64,000 bases of DNA from the NCBI RefSeq assembly GCF_037975245.1, contig NC_092573.1, forward strand, positions 14,282,001-14,346,000, given 5' to 3'. The notes under the pieces were generated by a model. It saw only the letters and a program-made list of their open reading frames with translations, searched no databases and had not been told where the DNA came from. The position numbers and the translations under genes are program-made. Source of the stretch: Apostichopus japonicus. Its lineage: Eukaryota > Echinodermata > Holothuroidea > Aspidochirotida > Stichopodidae. Below, piece by piece: positions 23,000-34,790 of the stretch; within the stretch, counting starts at the first letter, position 1, and each line of letters opens with the position of its first letter.

Positions 23000-25934
23000 A
23001 TTGGTGGGCGATGAAGTCAGGAATTAGTTTGGATAAGGATTATGTTCCTAGTGGAGGCGATTATAGGCGTTTTGAGAGCAAGAAAAGTGATAGTCATAGT
23101 TCTAACTTTAGGAGACATGCTAAGGTACATAGTTTCAGGGATAAGCTGAAGATTGTCTTTACCAATGCTAGAAGTATTCGTAAAAATTTTGCTGAATTTA
23201 CTGTGCTTCTCGAAGATCTGAAACCGGATGTGTTTGGTATCACCGAGTCTTGGTTAATGGAGGACATTGATAGTGCTGAGGTTTCTCACCCGGGGTATGT
23301 TGTGTATCGTCAGGACAGAAGGGATACTCATAATGGGGTTGGTGGGGGAGTTTTACTGTATGTTAGGGATGACATTGTAAGTGTTGAGAAATCTCAGTTG
23401 CAAGGGTCTTTTGTTAATTCTGTCTGGTGCGAGTTGTCCACAAACAACTCCAAGAGGTCCAGGGACGTTATCACTGTGGGTGTTGTTTACCGCTCTCCTA
23501 ACAGCAGCGATGATAATGATGTCGTGCTGTTTGATTCAATTAGAAAGGCTGCTAAAGGGGATGTTGTTATAATGGGCGACTTTAATTTTCCTGACATTAA
23601 TTGGATAGATAGTTCTAGTAGTAGGAAAGGTAGTAATTTTCTAGACGTTGTGCAAGATTGCTTTTTACATCAACATGTTACTTTCCCTACTAGGGGGGAT
23701 AACATCCTGGATCTTGTTTTGAGTTCTAATCCAAGCAATGTTGTTGATTTGACCGGTCTAGGAAAACTAGGAACTAGTGATCATGATATACTAGCTTTTG
23801 ATGTTGTTTGCAAGGTCGTAAGTTCTGTTAGCAAGGAAATAGTCCCTGATTTTTCGAGATCAGATACAGAGGCAATTGAAACTTTACTAAAGGGTACAAA
23901 TTGGATTAATTTGCTTAGTGATATGAGTGCTTCTCAGTCTTGGATTTGTTTTGCTGATAAATTAAAGGTCATTATGGAAAATCATGTTCCGTGGAAGAAT
24001 CGTCGTCGTAAAAGCAGTATGCCTCACTGGATGAATAAGAAAGTTAGATGTGCAATTAGGCAAAAACGTAGAATGTGGAAGTTGTTTAGGAGGACTAAAT
24101 CTGAATCTCTTTTGGCCAAGTTTAAAATTCATCAGCTGAAGGTAGAATGCTTAGTCTCTGATGCAAAATTGAATTTCGAAAAAAGCATTGCCCTAAAAAT
24201 TAAGGATAACCCAAAGGCCTTCTTGTCTTATGTCAGGTCAAAGCAGAAAGTTAAAGATGCAATTGTTTCCCTTAGGGCACCACAGGCTGATAAGATAGTT
24301 ACTGATAGTTAGGATCTAGCAGATCTTTTGAACGACTATTTTGTGTCGGTTTTCACAAGGGAAGATAGGAGCAGTATTCCAGATTTTCAGGGGGACAGAG
24401 ATAGGCCTAAACTGGATACGGTCTTATTTTCAGATGACGTTGTCTTAAAGGAGCTGCTTCGTCTAAATGTTTCTAAAGCTTCTGGACCGGATGTAATCCA
24501 TCCGTATTTGTTGAAGACTTTTGCACACTATTTCTGCGTTCCACTCTCGTTGATTTTTAGTAAATTTATGGATGAAGGTTATGTTCCTAGGGACTGGAGA
24601 TGTGCTAATATTACCCCAATTTTCAAGAAGGGTGATAAGACTAAGCCCTGTCATTATAGGCCCGTTAGTCTCACTAGTGTAGTTTGTAAGGTCATGGAGT
24701 CTATTGTTAAAAAGTCTTTGGTCTGTCACTTCAGCAGTCAGTCTTTGATCAGAGAGTCTTAGCATGGCTTTTGTCAAAAAAGGTCTTGTCTCACTAATAT
24801 CCTTGAGTTTATGGAAGATGTAACAAGCTCACTAAATAGGCAGAGGTCTGTAGATGTTGTGTTCCTGGATTTCCAGAAGGCCTTTGATAAAGTTCCCCAC
24901 CAGCGTCTTTTACTTAGGCTGAAGAGCATGGGTATCATAGGGAATTTACTGTCTTGGATCGGGAATTGGCTTGGTAATAGGGAACAGAGGGTGGTAATTA
25001 ATGGCTGTGCTTCTTCTTGGCAGAACGCTACTAGTGGGATTCCACAAGGGTCTGTATTAGGTCCCCTGTTGTTTGTTGCCTATATAAATGACATCGACGG
25101 AGATATTTTGTGTACAGCTAAGAAGTTTGCTAATGACACCAAATTGTATTCTGAGGTCTCTTCCAAAAGCGATTCTGAGAAATTTCAAGCGGATTTAGAT
25201 AAGATTTTTTCCTGGTCAGGGGTGGCAAATGCTTTTGAATATTGATAAATGTAAGATAATGCACATTGGTAGTAGTAACCAAAAGTTTACATACAATCTA
25301 AATGGTGTGGAGTTACAGGAGGTCTCTGTTGAAAGAGACCTAGATATCTACATTGACTCGTCTCTGCAACCTTCCAAACATTGTCTTGAAGCTGCTAAAA
25401 GAGGTAACAGGGTTTTAGGTATGATCAAGAGGAACTTCAGTTTTCTGAAAGAGGACATCGTAGTTAGGCTTTATAAGCAGTTGGTTAGGCCTCATCTGGA
25501 GTATGCTGTGCAGGCTTGGAACCCTTATTTTGCGAAGGATAAGGAAGTACTTGAAAAGGTCCAGAGGAGAGTTACTAGGATGATTAGTTCCTTAAAGAGG
25601 GTTCCTTATTATAGGCGATTACAACTGTTGAATCTCACCACACTGGAGCTTAGGAGGTTACGTGGGGACTTGATCCAGGTTTTCAAGATTGTGTATGGTT
25701 TCGACAATTTATCCTTTACCGACTTTTTTCATGTTTGCAAACAGTAGTTGTACTAGAGGTCATTGTCTTAAACTTCAAAAGTCGCATAGTAGGATTAATA
25801 TTCGGCATAACTTTTTTTCTAATAGGGTTGTGAATGAGTGGAATAGTTTGCCTGAGAAAGTTGTACTTGCAAGTAGTGTCAATGGGTTTAAGAATGCTTT
25901 GGACAAGCACTTTAAGCATTGTAATCGGGTCTGA
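22987..25934 (+). pseudogene. LINE ORF2: AP endonuclease and reverse transcriptase, disrupted
   Basis: The endonuclease occupies the first 280 residues with TNARSIR, ITESWL, GVVYRSP, MGDFNFPDINW and GTSDHDI, all usual catalytic positions kept. A TAG at 24,310 interrupts the linker and a second TAG at 24,760 the RT. RT motifs follow: RPVSLTSVVCKVMES, FLDFQKAFDKVPH, GIPQGSVLGPLLF and KKFANDTKLY, where FADD has become FAND, removing an active-site Asp. Frame changes occur near 25,225 and 25,740. The C-terminal VVNEWNSLPEKVV ends at a TGA at 25,932-25,934. The element cannot encode an active RT. Confidence 0.88.
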
Positions 25935-26095
25935 GTGTTTGTGTCTTCAGTTTTTTCCCTCTCTTTATAGGGTCCTTGATGGGGACTCAAGTGTCCCTCC
26001 TGATCCTTTTTTTCTACTAAACTATGTTACTTGTTTCCGACCGACGTACCACAAAGAAACGTTAAAGAACAGAAATCGGAATCGGCTCCAACTAT

Positions 26096-26636
26096 AGGCC
26101 ATTCTCACAAGTAGTATCCCACACACAAACTATTGAAAAGTTAAAATTGCATAACTGCCAAGTAGTCCTTTTAGAGAGAATGACAATGAACTACATAGCA
26201 AGCATGAATAACAGATAAACATTTGACTTTATCAAGTCTCCCACGGGTGGAATTATTTCCGAAAATGACGGGAAAATTAAGATGTAAGGCAGTTTGCTAC
26301 TCACAAACCATAACGCATACTGGTTATGAATACTTAAAAATTGGCAAACAAATTTCTTGACCATTGAATATGATATGTGGCCTACATTTATACATAACTG
26401 AAAAATTTATAGAAGGCGGCCATGTTTTGGGCCCTCACACGACGACAACAAGAATGTTCTGAAAAACTTGGTTTACTACCGTACAAGCATTATATCCACA
26501 ACTTTTCAGCAAATTTGAACGAACGCGCTAGGAGGAGTAACACTTGTTACGTTTTAAGAAAATGGCCCCTCGTGACCTCAAATGAAAAATAAGTACAGGG
26601 TACTCAGCTAGAGTTCACACTTACATTTGTTAACAT
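26096..26636. other. Intron 1 of unit 1, downstream of the LINE
   Basis: No ORF of note. The last 60 bp (GTACTCAGCTAGAGTT) match 43,070-43,100 in unit 2, so homology between units resumes here. Confidence 0.5.
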
Positions 26637-26640
26637 TAGG

Positions 26641-26727
26641 GAGTGGGAGGGGAGTGGGAGGGGAGTGGGAGGGGAGTGGGAGGGGAGTGGGAGGGGAGTG
26701 GGAGGGGAGTGGGAGGGGAGTGGGAGG
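26641..26727 (+). repeat. 11-bp G-rich minisatellite
   Basis: About eight perfect copies of AGTGGGAGGGG. It should be able to form G-quadruplexes. The paralogous site in unit 2 (43,115-43,152) is a shorter, irregular G-rich run, so the perfect array expanded after duplication. It lies about 250 bp upstream of the SRCR exon. Confidence 0.9.
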
Positions 26728-26976
26728 TGACATATTTTCATATAATGATGTGTTCAGATGAATAAAGCAATTGGTGGTCAGAATGAAATAAACGCAGATA
26801 GCTGGATCCAGTTCAATGTAACTTGCAATCCAAAAACGACACTACTAGTCACAGAAAAGTGTGTTCGAGTCTGGCTCGCAGCAATGACCAATCATTAAAT
26901 TGTATATGTTAAGTAGTGCAGTATTATATATAGTCCTATTATGTTAACATGTACTATGTCTTCTACATTCGTATAG

Positions 26977-27311
26977 ATATTCGCATCGTGTCAGATAATC
27001 CTCGCGAGGGACACGTAGAAGTTTTCTTAGAGGATGAGTGGAGAACTATTTCCACAATCGAATTTGATGAGGCTACAACCACGGTGGTATGCAGACAACA
27101 AGGATTTCACGGTCCAGCAGAATCGATTAAATCCACAGAGCATCTTGAACCCTCAACTCACCGGAATGGAACATTAAGTGTCCTAAGGAGGCAGAGTCAA
27201 TCCTTGACTGTGACAGAAGTAAAAGGGAGGGCATTGACATAGACTTGTCCTACTCGTCCCTGACAATTAATTCCTGGAAGCATGATAATGACCTTGGGGT
27301 CATCTGTAAAG
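26977..27311 (+). pseudogene. SRCR-domain exon, unit 1, with 1-bp deletion
   Basis: TATAG acceptor and AAAG/GTAAGT donor. It encodes IRIVSDNPREGHVEVFL, then TVVCRQQGF. Around 27,150 one base is missing relative to unit 2; after it, the correct frame would resume with KCPKEAESILDCDRS and DNDLGVICK. Four cysteines typical of the SRCR core are thus still present in the DNA. At 335 bp, it breaks phase with the next exon. Confidence 0.85.
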
Positions 27312-27553
27312 GTAAGTCTATATGCAGCCGCTGCTGAATGAAGAATGCTCTGGGAATACGTTAGAGGATTATTACCATATTGAAGTTAGTATTAACAAAA
27401 TCTTACATGATAACATTATCTCCTTAAATATATATATATATATATATACATAGCAAATGTGTTTATTTCTACTTTGTCAGAATGTCAATTAAGTACATCG
27501 AGATTTATTTTTTATAATAATGCGTGGATGTTTTCTTTGCATTTTTCGTTTAG

Positions 27554-27762
27554 GATTAGAAGAAGGTTTCCCCTCGTGGATGTATTTAGTCTTCGATGTG
27601 GCTTTATCCTTGCTCCTATTTGTCTTCATACTCGTGTTTGCTTATTTGGCCTACTACTGCGCTAAGGAAGGAAAGACGATTCCGTCCACCAAACTACCCC
27701 CTGACTCCAACTCCAACCCTACTTACTGCGAGACCTATGTCACCCCAATCGAAACCACAAAG
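27554..27762 (+). CDS. Transmembrane and juxtamembrane exon, unit 1
   Basis: Follows TTTCGTTTAG and ends at CAAAG/GTAAGA. It reads EEGFPSWMYLVFDVALSLL, then further hydrophobic residues LFVFILVFAYLAYYC, one membrane span, followed by basic and proline-rich DSNSNPTYCETYVTPIETTK. NPTY matches the NPxY endocytosis/PTB motif. The exon has no counterpart in unit 2. Confidence 0.8.
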
Positions 27763-28143
27763 GTAAGATAGAATTTCGTCTGAACGTAAAGATAGGAATT
27801 TGTTTTCTTTTCAAAATGGTGATTTGTCTGAAGAAGAAACAAGGAGTGTTTCATTCTTAAGATAAGAATCTAGCTAATTTCCGCTCCTAAAGTGATTAAT
27901 TATTCGACCGTATTCCACTTCCTGGTGTGTTGTTCTTTATTTACTATATATCTGTCATACCACTTGCTACACATTAATTTCTTAGTTACGGCTTGGCTTG
28001 CCCATAAAGAATGGTTATTCTGTGTAAATTGTCAGATTCAAATCACCAGGGGTGCATTCTGTACAATCATAACACTTTGGTCATTCGCCCTCAATAACAG
28101 TTATACAAAACCAATTTATACGCATTCACATACCAGTGAATCA

Positions 28144-28203
28144 CTGTGGTCCAGTGGTACGGACTTCGGTTCGTGACCCAAGATCGGGGGTTCGATTCCT
28201 ACC
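28144..28203 (+). mobile_element. tRNA-derived SINE head, degenerate
   Basis: GTCCAGTGGTACGGAC resembles a tRNA D-arm with A box, and GGGGGTTCGATTCC a T-arm with B box, about 40 bp apart. The anticodon stem has a mismatch and the acceptor stem is poor, so this is a Pol III-type SINE head rather than a working tRNA. Confidence 0.5.
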
Positions 28204-29619
28204 TTTGTCTGATATATCCCAAAAGGACAAAACTGGTAGTAAAGTGGATTTTTTTCTGGTGTGTTATTCTTTATTTATTTACCCAACTTTCAATTTCGGG
28301 CAATTGGCGGTTTCCTGTGCACTAAACATGCATGATTCATTCACTGTTTGGATCTCTGACTGTTGATGGCGCGAGCGAGTGGGTGTAGGTGACAAGGTCC
28401 ACCTCTTCAGCTCCGCTCCATTCAGATCGTCGAGGCAAGAAATTAGATTTGCATCGGTTTGCAAACAAACTCTTTTCCCCAGTTCAACCAATACCAACCC
28501 CTTCCCACTGCCCCCACTTTGCTTCTCCACAAATGTCTCCCACAATGATTTGACCAAATTTGGACGAAAGGATGTTTTATTAACGGCATCAGATCTGGTG
28601 TGCGTATGCCTCTGTGAGGCCTACTGAGCTTCCTTGTTAAATGACGTCATTCAGTCAAGGGTTCACAGTGGAATAAGGTGACCATAGTTTTTTTTCCAGG
28701 AGATCCGGGGACATGTGGACATCAAGGGTTAATATACATACACTGTACTTTGAAAAAAGGCATTTTGATGGTCACTCAGTATTTTGGTTGTCTAGGTTTT
28801 TCAAAATTGCTCCAATGTTAATTACAGGCTATGAAATTATTCAGCGATCTGGGTTGCCTAGCTTTATCTGTGAGTCATGCATGAAATGTATGTATGTAGC
28901 CTAGTTGTAAACAGTCACAGCTCAGTCTAAGTTCAAGCTGAGGAGGCCAATCAAGGAAACTTGAAATTATCCATGGTATTTCAAAAAACTTCATGGATAT
29001 TCCAGGGAAGACACATAAATGCGGGGGCAATTCCGTGGACACTCCGGGGATGACGCATGAAATATGGGGACTGTCCCCAGATATCGGGACGTCTGGTCAG
29101 ATAGAAGTTCATTAAACTAACTTTAGCTTTCACAAAACTTACAAAAATGTTTCTTGCCATGTTGGAAAACTGCAGACTTCAAATTGTGTTACAAACTTCT
29201 CTTTAACCATAAGAACAGTGGACTGCAAGTTTTGATTGACCTTTGCCGTTGACGTTTTAGGGTCAACCGTCAGAGGTCATTAAACCCAGAACTTTGGGTT
29301 TTTATTTTTAAAAAATCCCACTTATTTCGTCTAAGTTATCATACTTTTAATTTCTACATTGTATTACTTTTCCAAGATCAGTTGAGTTTCAAAGTTTACA
29401 AAGAAACTGTGTAGCAAGCTGCTCTTAAACTGTAAAGGTCTTGCACTTCAAACTTGGTTGGTGGTAAATAGGACATTGTAATGACTTCGTACCGTCTTTG
29501 GTCAAAGTAATGGCATAAGACCAAAATTCGTAGATGAAACCTGCAAATCCCTAAATCGCATCATTGTTAATGTTCTTTATTTAAAGTTAATCACAATATT
29601 TTTTCTTCTTCCATTTTAG

Positions 29620-29742
29620 CATGAGTACTCCAGGCGTGTGGTGGTAGAAGAAAGGGCATCGGGGGAAGCAGAAGACATCAAGATGAAGGACATGACGATT
29701 GAAGAAGATAAAGAGGGTTCTACCTACGCTACTTGTGAATAA
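29620..29742 (+). CDS. Cytoplasmic-tail terminal exon, unit 1
   Basis: CATTTTAG acceptor; HEYSRRVVVEERASGEAED, then IKMKDMTI and an acidic end finishing STYATCE-stop (TAA 29,740). It is in phase 0 with the TM exon. Forty residues, strongly charged, with tyrosines that could be phosphorylated. Two paralogs are at 45.08 and 47.10 kb. Confidence 0.8.
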   Translation, partial: HEYSRRVVVEERASGEAEDIKMKDMTIEEDKEGSTYATCE

Positions 29743-30493
29743 AGACAAACCAAAATGGTGGACTACCTGTAAAACATAGCCACCTTGTTTTACCATATCT
29801 AGTTGGAATGGATATAGTCCATTGTCTTGCATAGGGTTAGTCTATAATGATATATGTTGTGAAACGGGTTTTTAATTTTTTTTTTATAGCTTGTTAAGTG
29901 TCAGTCATATTTGGATATGACCTACGACCGCATAAGAGGTGTTACTTTCTATTGTAGCTAAGAACATTAAAGTAGCCTTTGGTCAACAACATTTGCCTAA
30001 GGCTGAAGAAGCTAAAGAGGAGGCAAAACTTTCAATTGGCCATCTTTAGTAGTAATAGTAAACTGAATCTATTATCAGCAGACTATTGGTGCATGAATAG
30101 CCACTTGACGGCATTTATATGAACCACTATAGTTCCTTGTTTTAATGGAGGGAAAGTAGAATCTGTTATTATCAAGTTTTGGTATTTAAACGCAACAGGT
30201 TGATTTAAAGGAATTGTCTGGTGGAAATTTTGATACATTATCCTTGTAGTTATTATTTTTTTCTTTCTAACCATTTGAAAATTGTCCCCATTCGACATTT
30301 TCTTCTTGTAGAAATCTGGTTTTCAAATAGTTTTTCACCAAAAGCACCATTTGTTCGAACGCATCAATTTGGTGATTGACGTAGTGCAGGCAAAAAGGGA
30401 AAACGAGCGACTTGAAGTTAGCACTCCTATTTCCGCTGCAAATATACTCTCGTGTGTACACGCACAGGTGATTGCCTATTATCAATACGTTCA
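29743..30493. other. 3' flank of unit 1, duplicated at 47.2-47.97 kb
   Basis: Near-identical to 47,228-47,980 (for example ACTTGACGGCATTTATATGA in both). Only short antisense ORFs occur. The start presumably contains the receptor 3' UTR. Confidence 0.5.
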
Positions 30494-32017
30494 TATCGCG
30501 AACGTATACAGCGTACTATTCCATGCCCAGTTGGTATACGTACGTAGCGTTGCACATACTACACTCTCGCACTCAAACCACAGTACATAAACTGTTCTTT
30601 GAAATCGCTGAGATAAAATTCAACTTTACAGTAAAAGGAAACTTGAAAATTATTCGGAACATCAAATAACTTGGCGGAACCACTTGGCGGAATCGATGTC
30701 AGGGCAGAACGTAGTACTGAGAAGCTTAGGCTTCGCATAACTGTCCGATTGTAAACGTTAGAGCAGCCTACATGCGAACATTCTTCGCATTGGAGCTGAA
30801 CATCGCAATGTAAACAACGAAGAGTCTGCTGTTCAAACTTATCTTGTGTTACACAAAGACCACGAAACCACTGATCTACTACATATATGGCGGCTTAAGA
30901 AGTTTTTAAAAACATATCTAACTAGAAATTTCACCAACAATTAAGGAAGAAATAAAGCTTAATACAAACGCGCTTTTTGCTGTGATTAATGTAGGTACTG
31001 TATGGAGCGTGGGTTATGTCGCTAATAATTTATCGTTTTTTGAAGGTAAATTCTTAGAGCTACCAGACATTCATTTTAAGCCTAACAAATAGAGGGTTCT
31101 AGACTCAATGATGACTAAAACAAAAATGTGATATACTGCTTTTTATCAGATACGTTCGTCGTGTTTTACCGAGGGTGCCGTGCAGGTGTTCTTTTCTCTC
31201 GGGTTTCTTTCAAGACAGCTTTATAATTAGTTACGTTTATCTTTCGTATCGCGAACGTATACAGCCTACTATTCCATGCCCAGTTGGTATACGTACGTAG
31301 CGTTGCACATACTTCACTCTCGCACTCAAACCACAGTACATAAACTGTTCTTTGAAATCGCTGAGATAAAATTCACGGATCAACTTTACAGTAAAAGGAA
31401 ACTTGAAAATTATTCGGAACATCAAAATAACTTGGTGGAACCACTTGGCGGAATCGATGTCAGGGCAGAACGTAGTACCGAGAAGCTTAGGCTTCGCATA
31501 ACTGTCCGATTGTAAACGTTAGAGCAGCCTACATGCGAACATTCTTCGCATTGGAGCTGAACATCGCAATGTAAACAACGAAGAGTCTGCTGTTCAAACT
31601 TATCATGTGTTACACAAAGACCACGAAACCACTGATCTACTACATATATATATGGCGGCTTAAGAAGTTTTTAAAAGCATATCTAATTTATAAGAAATTT
31701 CACCAACAATTAAGGAAGAAATTAAGCTTAATACAAACGCGCTTTTTGCTGTGATTACTGTAGGTACTGTATGGAGCGTGGGTTATGTCGCTAATAATTT
31801 ATCGTTTTTTGAAGGTAAATTCTTAGAGCTACCAGACATTTCTTTTAAGCCTAACAAAGAGAGGGTTCTAGTTTTACTCAGATATGACTAAAACAAAGAT
31901 GTGATATACTGCTTTTTATCAGATTCGTTCGTCGTGTTTTACCGAGGGTGCCGCCGTGCAGGTGTTCTTTTCTCTCGGGTTTCTTTCAAGACAGCTTTAT
32001 AATTAGTTACGTTTATC
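30494..32017. repeat. 753-bp direct tandem duplication
   Basis: TATCGCGAACGTATACAGC begins at 30,494 and again at 31,247, and each copy ends at TTACGTTTATC. Copies differ by small indels and substitutions. The paralogous locus at about 47,985-48,805 has only one copy, so this duplication followed the larger one, or one copy was lost there. Confidence 0.85.
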
Positions 32018-32940
32018 GGTCACCGGCTCTTGTAAAATATAACCTTTCTTTATGCTATTTTTTATATCCAAGAAACATAAGCGTATTTTAAATAACAACT
32101 AATGAATGTTTCCATTAATTTCTATAAAAGACACTTTTCTTGGGGGTTTACGAGTATTAATCATGCAATTCACAAATCTCGAATTTTCAAACTTATCGAT
32201 ATTGCCTTTGTTATTAAGAATCCAACTTGCAGACTAACGGTACACAGTATAGTCAAAACAAGGAACAAATTGGTTATAGGATATAAATATTGAATTGAAT
32301 TTCCATTTACTACGATCAACTCAAAAAGCTACTGGTTTAAAAAAAAAATTATTAATATTCTTTCGTGCGAGTTTATTGACCGTTTTAGTTTAACTTCTGA
32401 GATTTGAAATTAACGTGCGCTCCTTTGAATAATATTGTTAGATTCTTTTGCCTGAAGTATATTGCACAGCATGGTTTTGGTGAAATTGTCCAAAAAAAAA
32501 AAAAAAAAATACATGGGAAAATAAGGTAAAATTGCAGTTTTATAGTATTTGATAAGCTACTTACAATAGAAAATGACTATATTGACAATAGAAAGAATAT
32601 TAAATATATGTTTATTGATACAAGGAAATAGTCTGTCTTTCTTTCTATTGTTTATTCCAAATGTAGCCAAATTGGAGTACTACAAAGGTTTTTTGATTAC
32701 TTGTGTATAAGCTTAACGTTAGAAGGAAGATGCATAAGCTGTATTCTCCATTGAATTGATTCTAACCACACAATGACATCTACCTATTCCCTATACATCG
32801 GAATGTAATTGCGATGACCAGGGAAATCAACGTTAATGCTACAACTTAGATGTTTAAAAGGGACGTCATATATAACATAGGATTTAAAAATAAAATAGAA
32901 CTGTTAGCAAACCGCGTATCCACTAAAGAGCCTGTGTAGG
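32018..32940. other. Intergenic stretch duplicated at 48.8-49.6 kb
   Basis: AT-rich, with a poly-A run at 32,492-32,510. Matches 48,806-49,600 with deletions in that copy. No gene seen. Confidence 0.45.
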
Positions 32941-32944
32941 AGAA

Positions 32945-33850
32945 TGTGTAAAAGTAAGTTGGATCTTCTTCAAAGGCTAAATGACAAGTAACAGTAACAG
33001 AAGGGACAAAAACACGCACAGAATACAGACAGTTTATGAGCATGGTGAACACAAGGAGATAGATGTAAGGGGATTAGTAGACAAGGGATGGAGAGAAGAA
33101 AGAAAGAAACCAACAAGGGAAGAGCTAGGAGAGGTGGGAGATGAACAGTGGAGGGAAAAAGGGTGGATAAAGGGAAGGGGGGGTAGGGAAATAAACTGGA
33201 GAAGGACAAAGACAGAAAGGTGTGGAGAAAAAAGGGTGGAAGAGGGCTATGAGAAGAGGAGTGATGGGGGGACAAGGGGAGAAGGAAGGGGGTCAGAAGA
33301 AAAGTTAGTCATGTCCTTCCTGAGTGTTGAGCCCAAGGGGTTGAATGGTGCACAGGCGTTGCATCCACAGCCTCTCTGTGCTGATTCGTACTAGGTCAGG
33401 ACGGCTACCTAAGGATTCAATCCCCTGTAGGGACATGTTATTAATGGTATGGTTGGGAAGGTTAAAGTGTTCTCCAACTGGGGTCTCAGTCTTCATGGTG
33501 TTTACTGTGGATCTGTGACCATAGAATCGCTTCTTGAGGGTGGATTTGGTTTCACCATCATACTGGATGCCGAAAACTTCACAAGAGATCAGATATATGA
33601 CATTAGTGGTTGTGCAAGTGATGTGACCCTTAGTCTTGTGTGTGAGTTGCATGCTGTGGCTGGTGATGGAATTGGATTCAACAATGTGGTGGCTGCAGAT
33701 GATGCATCTCGAAGTACGATCACATTTGAAAGTACCACGCTGAATGGGTGTAGGGTTAGGAATTAGAGGTGGAACAGCAGCACGCACAAGAAGGTCTCGT
33801 AGGTTGCGTGGTCGTCTGTAGGCGATGATGGGTTTTCAGGGACGGCTCGT
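32945..33850 (-). mobile_element. Penelope-like element fragment, copy B (3' part)
   Basis: Reverse-oriented PLE holding only the GIY-YIG endonuclease end and 3' region. Compared with copy C (49.6-52.0 kb) it lacks the RT: homology stops at GGAGTCTATC near 33,860 and jumps to the GAGTAATTTCTCC module found at 52,650 in C. A 20-odd-bp piece of the hammerhead-like region is also missing near 32,960. Confidence 0.75.
33305..33787 (-). pseudogene. PLE GIY-YIG endonuclease domain, truncated N-terminus
   Basis: 160 codons. It contains CDRTSRCIICSHHI, a CxxC/His linker cluster, and NVIYLISCEVFGIQYDGET, the GIY-YIG core with YDG in place of YIG. RFYGHRS, with the catalytic Arg, and ERLWMQRL follow. 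It ends LNTQEGHD-stop. This domain nicks target DNA for Penelope-like retrotransposition. The RT is not attached, so this is a fragment. Confidence 0.85.
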
Positions 33851-33865
33851 TGGAGTCTATCGGAG

Positions 33866-34790
33866 TAATTTCTCCGACTGATTTAAGGATAGGATGTGAA
33901 CCATTATGTAAGAGCCAGTGAAGAGTCAAGGGTTATATGAGGGTATGGCCCTGGCGTCACTGAAGGTGACACCCATGTAGACGAGCTGGGATTCTTTCAG
34001 TCTGTAATTCGCAAGGTTTTGCCAATATATACTTATAATTTCTACGTTGTGCACAGTGTAGCAAAATCACGTGACCTGAAGCATTTGTCTAGACATCCAT
34101 TCAGTCTTGAGGGTTGCAGGTGGGCTCAATGTTTCATGGACACCACAACAAGGTGCACTCGCAAAAGATGGTCGAGATGTATAAAAAATAGTGAAGCTTA
34201 GATTTGTTAGGAATGCATTTCTTTGTTCAGTAGTACCCTTTTGCCGAATGAGTTATTACTTGTAATTTGTGGAGGCATGTTTGGCATTGGAACTCGGGAA
34301 ACTTATGAAAAAGATGTGAATTGCCTTGTTTTGAACTTAGAACTTAGAAAAGTCAAACGCAAACAAGATCACCATCGGTGGTTGAGCTACGAAGATATAA
34401 CAAAATATGGAGGGAGGGGGGTGGGCGGGGCGGGGCGGGGGAGCTGGCGGGGGTTAGTGCAAAACGTTGAACAGATTAGCTATCTTCGAAAAACGAACTT
34501 AGTTACTTTCGTTCATGCTAAGTTGAACTAGATGTGACACTGAAAATTTCAACGATTTATCTAAAAATGTGCACACTTTCACAACTTTCACCTTTTTCCT
34601 CAGAGTTTGGATTTGTCTCTCGAGTTGTCAAACTTTAATACCGAAGTTTCTGCGTTTTATCTAAAGTTTGACTATTTCAACTTTTTTACTAGTTATTTGA
34701 AACATTCGACTTATGCTATCGTACGTAAGTTGGCGCAGCATTTCATGCATTAAAATCGTTAACGATCATCCTTTATTATTGGTTTGAAGT
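33866..34790 (+). repeat. Interspersed module, copy B
   Basis: Shared with 52,650-53,570 (direct) and 3,322-4,615 (inverted). It contains a G-rich run at 34,409-34,452 able to form G-quadruplexes. ORFs here are short and not conserved in frame with any known family. Confidence 0.7.

Larger units (their letters stand above)
21330..26095 (+). mobile_element. CR1-type LINE, nearly full length, inactive
   Basis: In order: tandem 5' monomers (about 21,454-22,050), ORF1 with zinc-finger and esterase domains (22,064-22,999), ORF2 with AP endonuclease and RT (22,987-25,934), then a 3' UTR. The PHD-like finger plus SGNH esterase in ORF1 is characteristic of CR1-group LINEs. ORF1 is open, but ORF2 has two in-frame TAG codons, two frameshifts and a changed RT active site. 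Ends are approximate. It lies in intron 1 of the SRCR unit 1 gene, same orientation. A 3' fragment of the same family is at 5.8 kb. Confidence 0.85.
19807..29742 (+). pseudogene. SRCR type I membrane receptor gene, unit 1 (four exons, one frameshift)
   Basis: Exons are 19,807-19,927, 26,977-27,311, 27,554-27,762 and 29,620-29,742. Phases agree at every junction (1, 1, 0). Predicted order is signal peptide, one SRCR domain of about 112 residues, transmembrane helix, and a cytoplasmic tail with NPTY and several other tyrosines, about 260 residues in all. It should be a small cell-surface pattern-recognition or binding receptor. The SRCR exon is 335 bp against 336 bp in unit 2; the missing base shifts the frame after STEHLEP. 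Intron 1 is enlarged to 7 kb by a LINE. Either it is a pseudogene or the base is an assembly error. Confidence 0.75.

Noticed and set aside
28144-28203. Possible functional tRNA
   Set aside because: The anticodon stem is mismatched and the acceptor stem does not pair, so I list it as a SINE head.
32970-33394. Overlapping ORFs of about 100-137 codons, one Ser/Pro-rich (minus), one Arg/Glu-rich (plus)
   Set aside because: They cross low-complexity purine-rich DNA beyond the PLE stop, and neither is open in the paralog at 49.6-49.99 kb in the same form.
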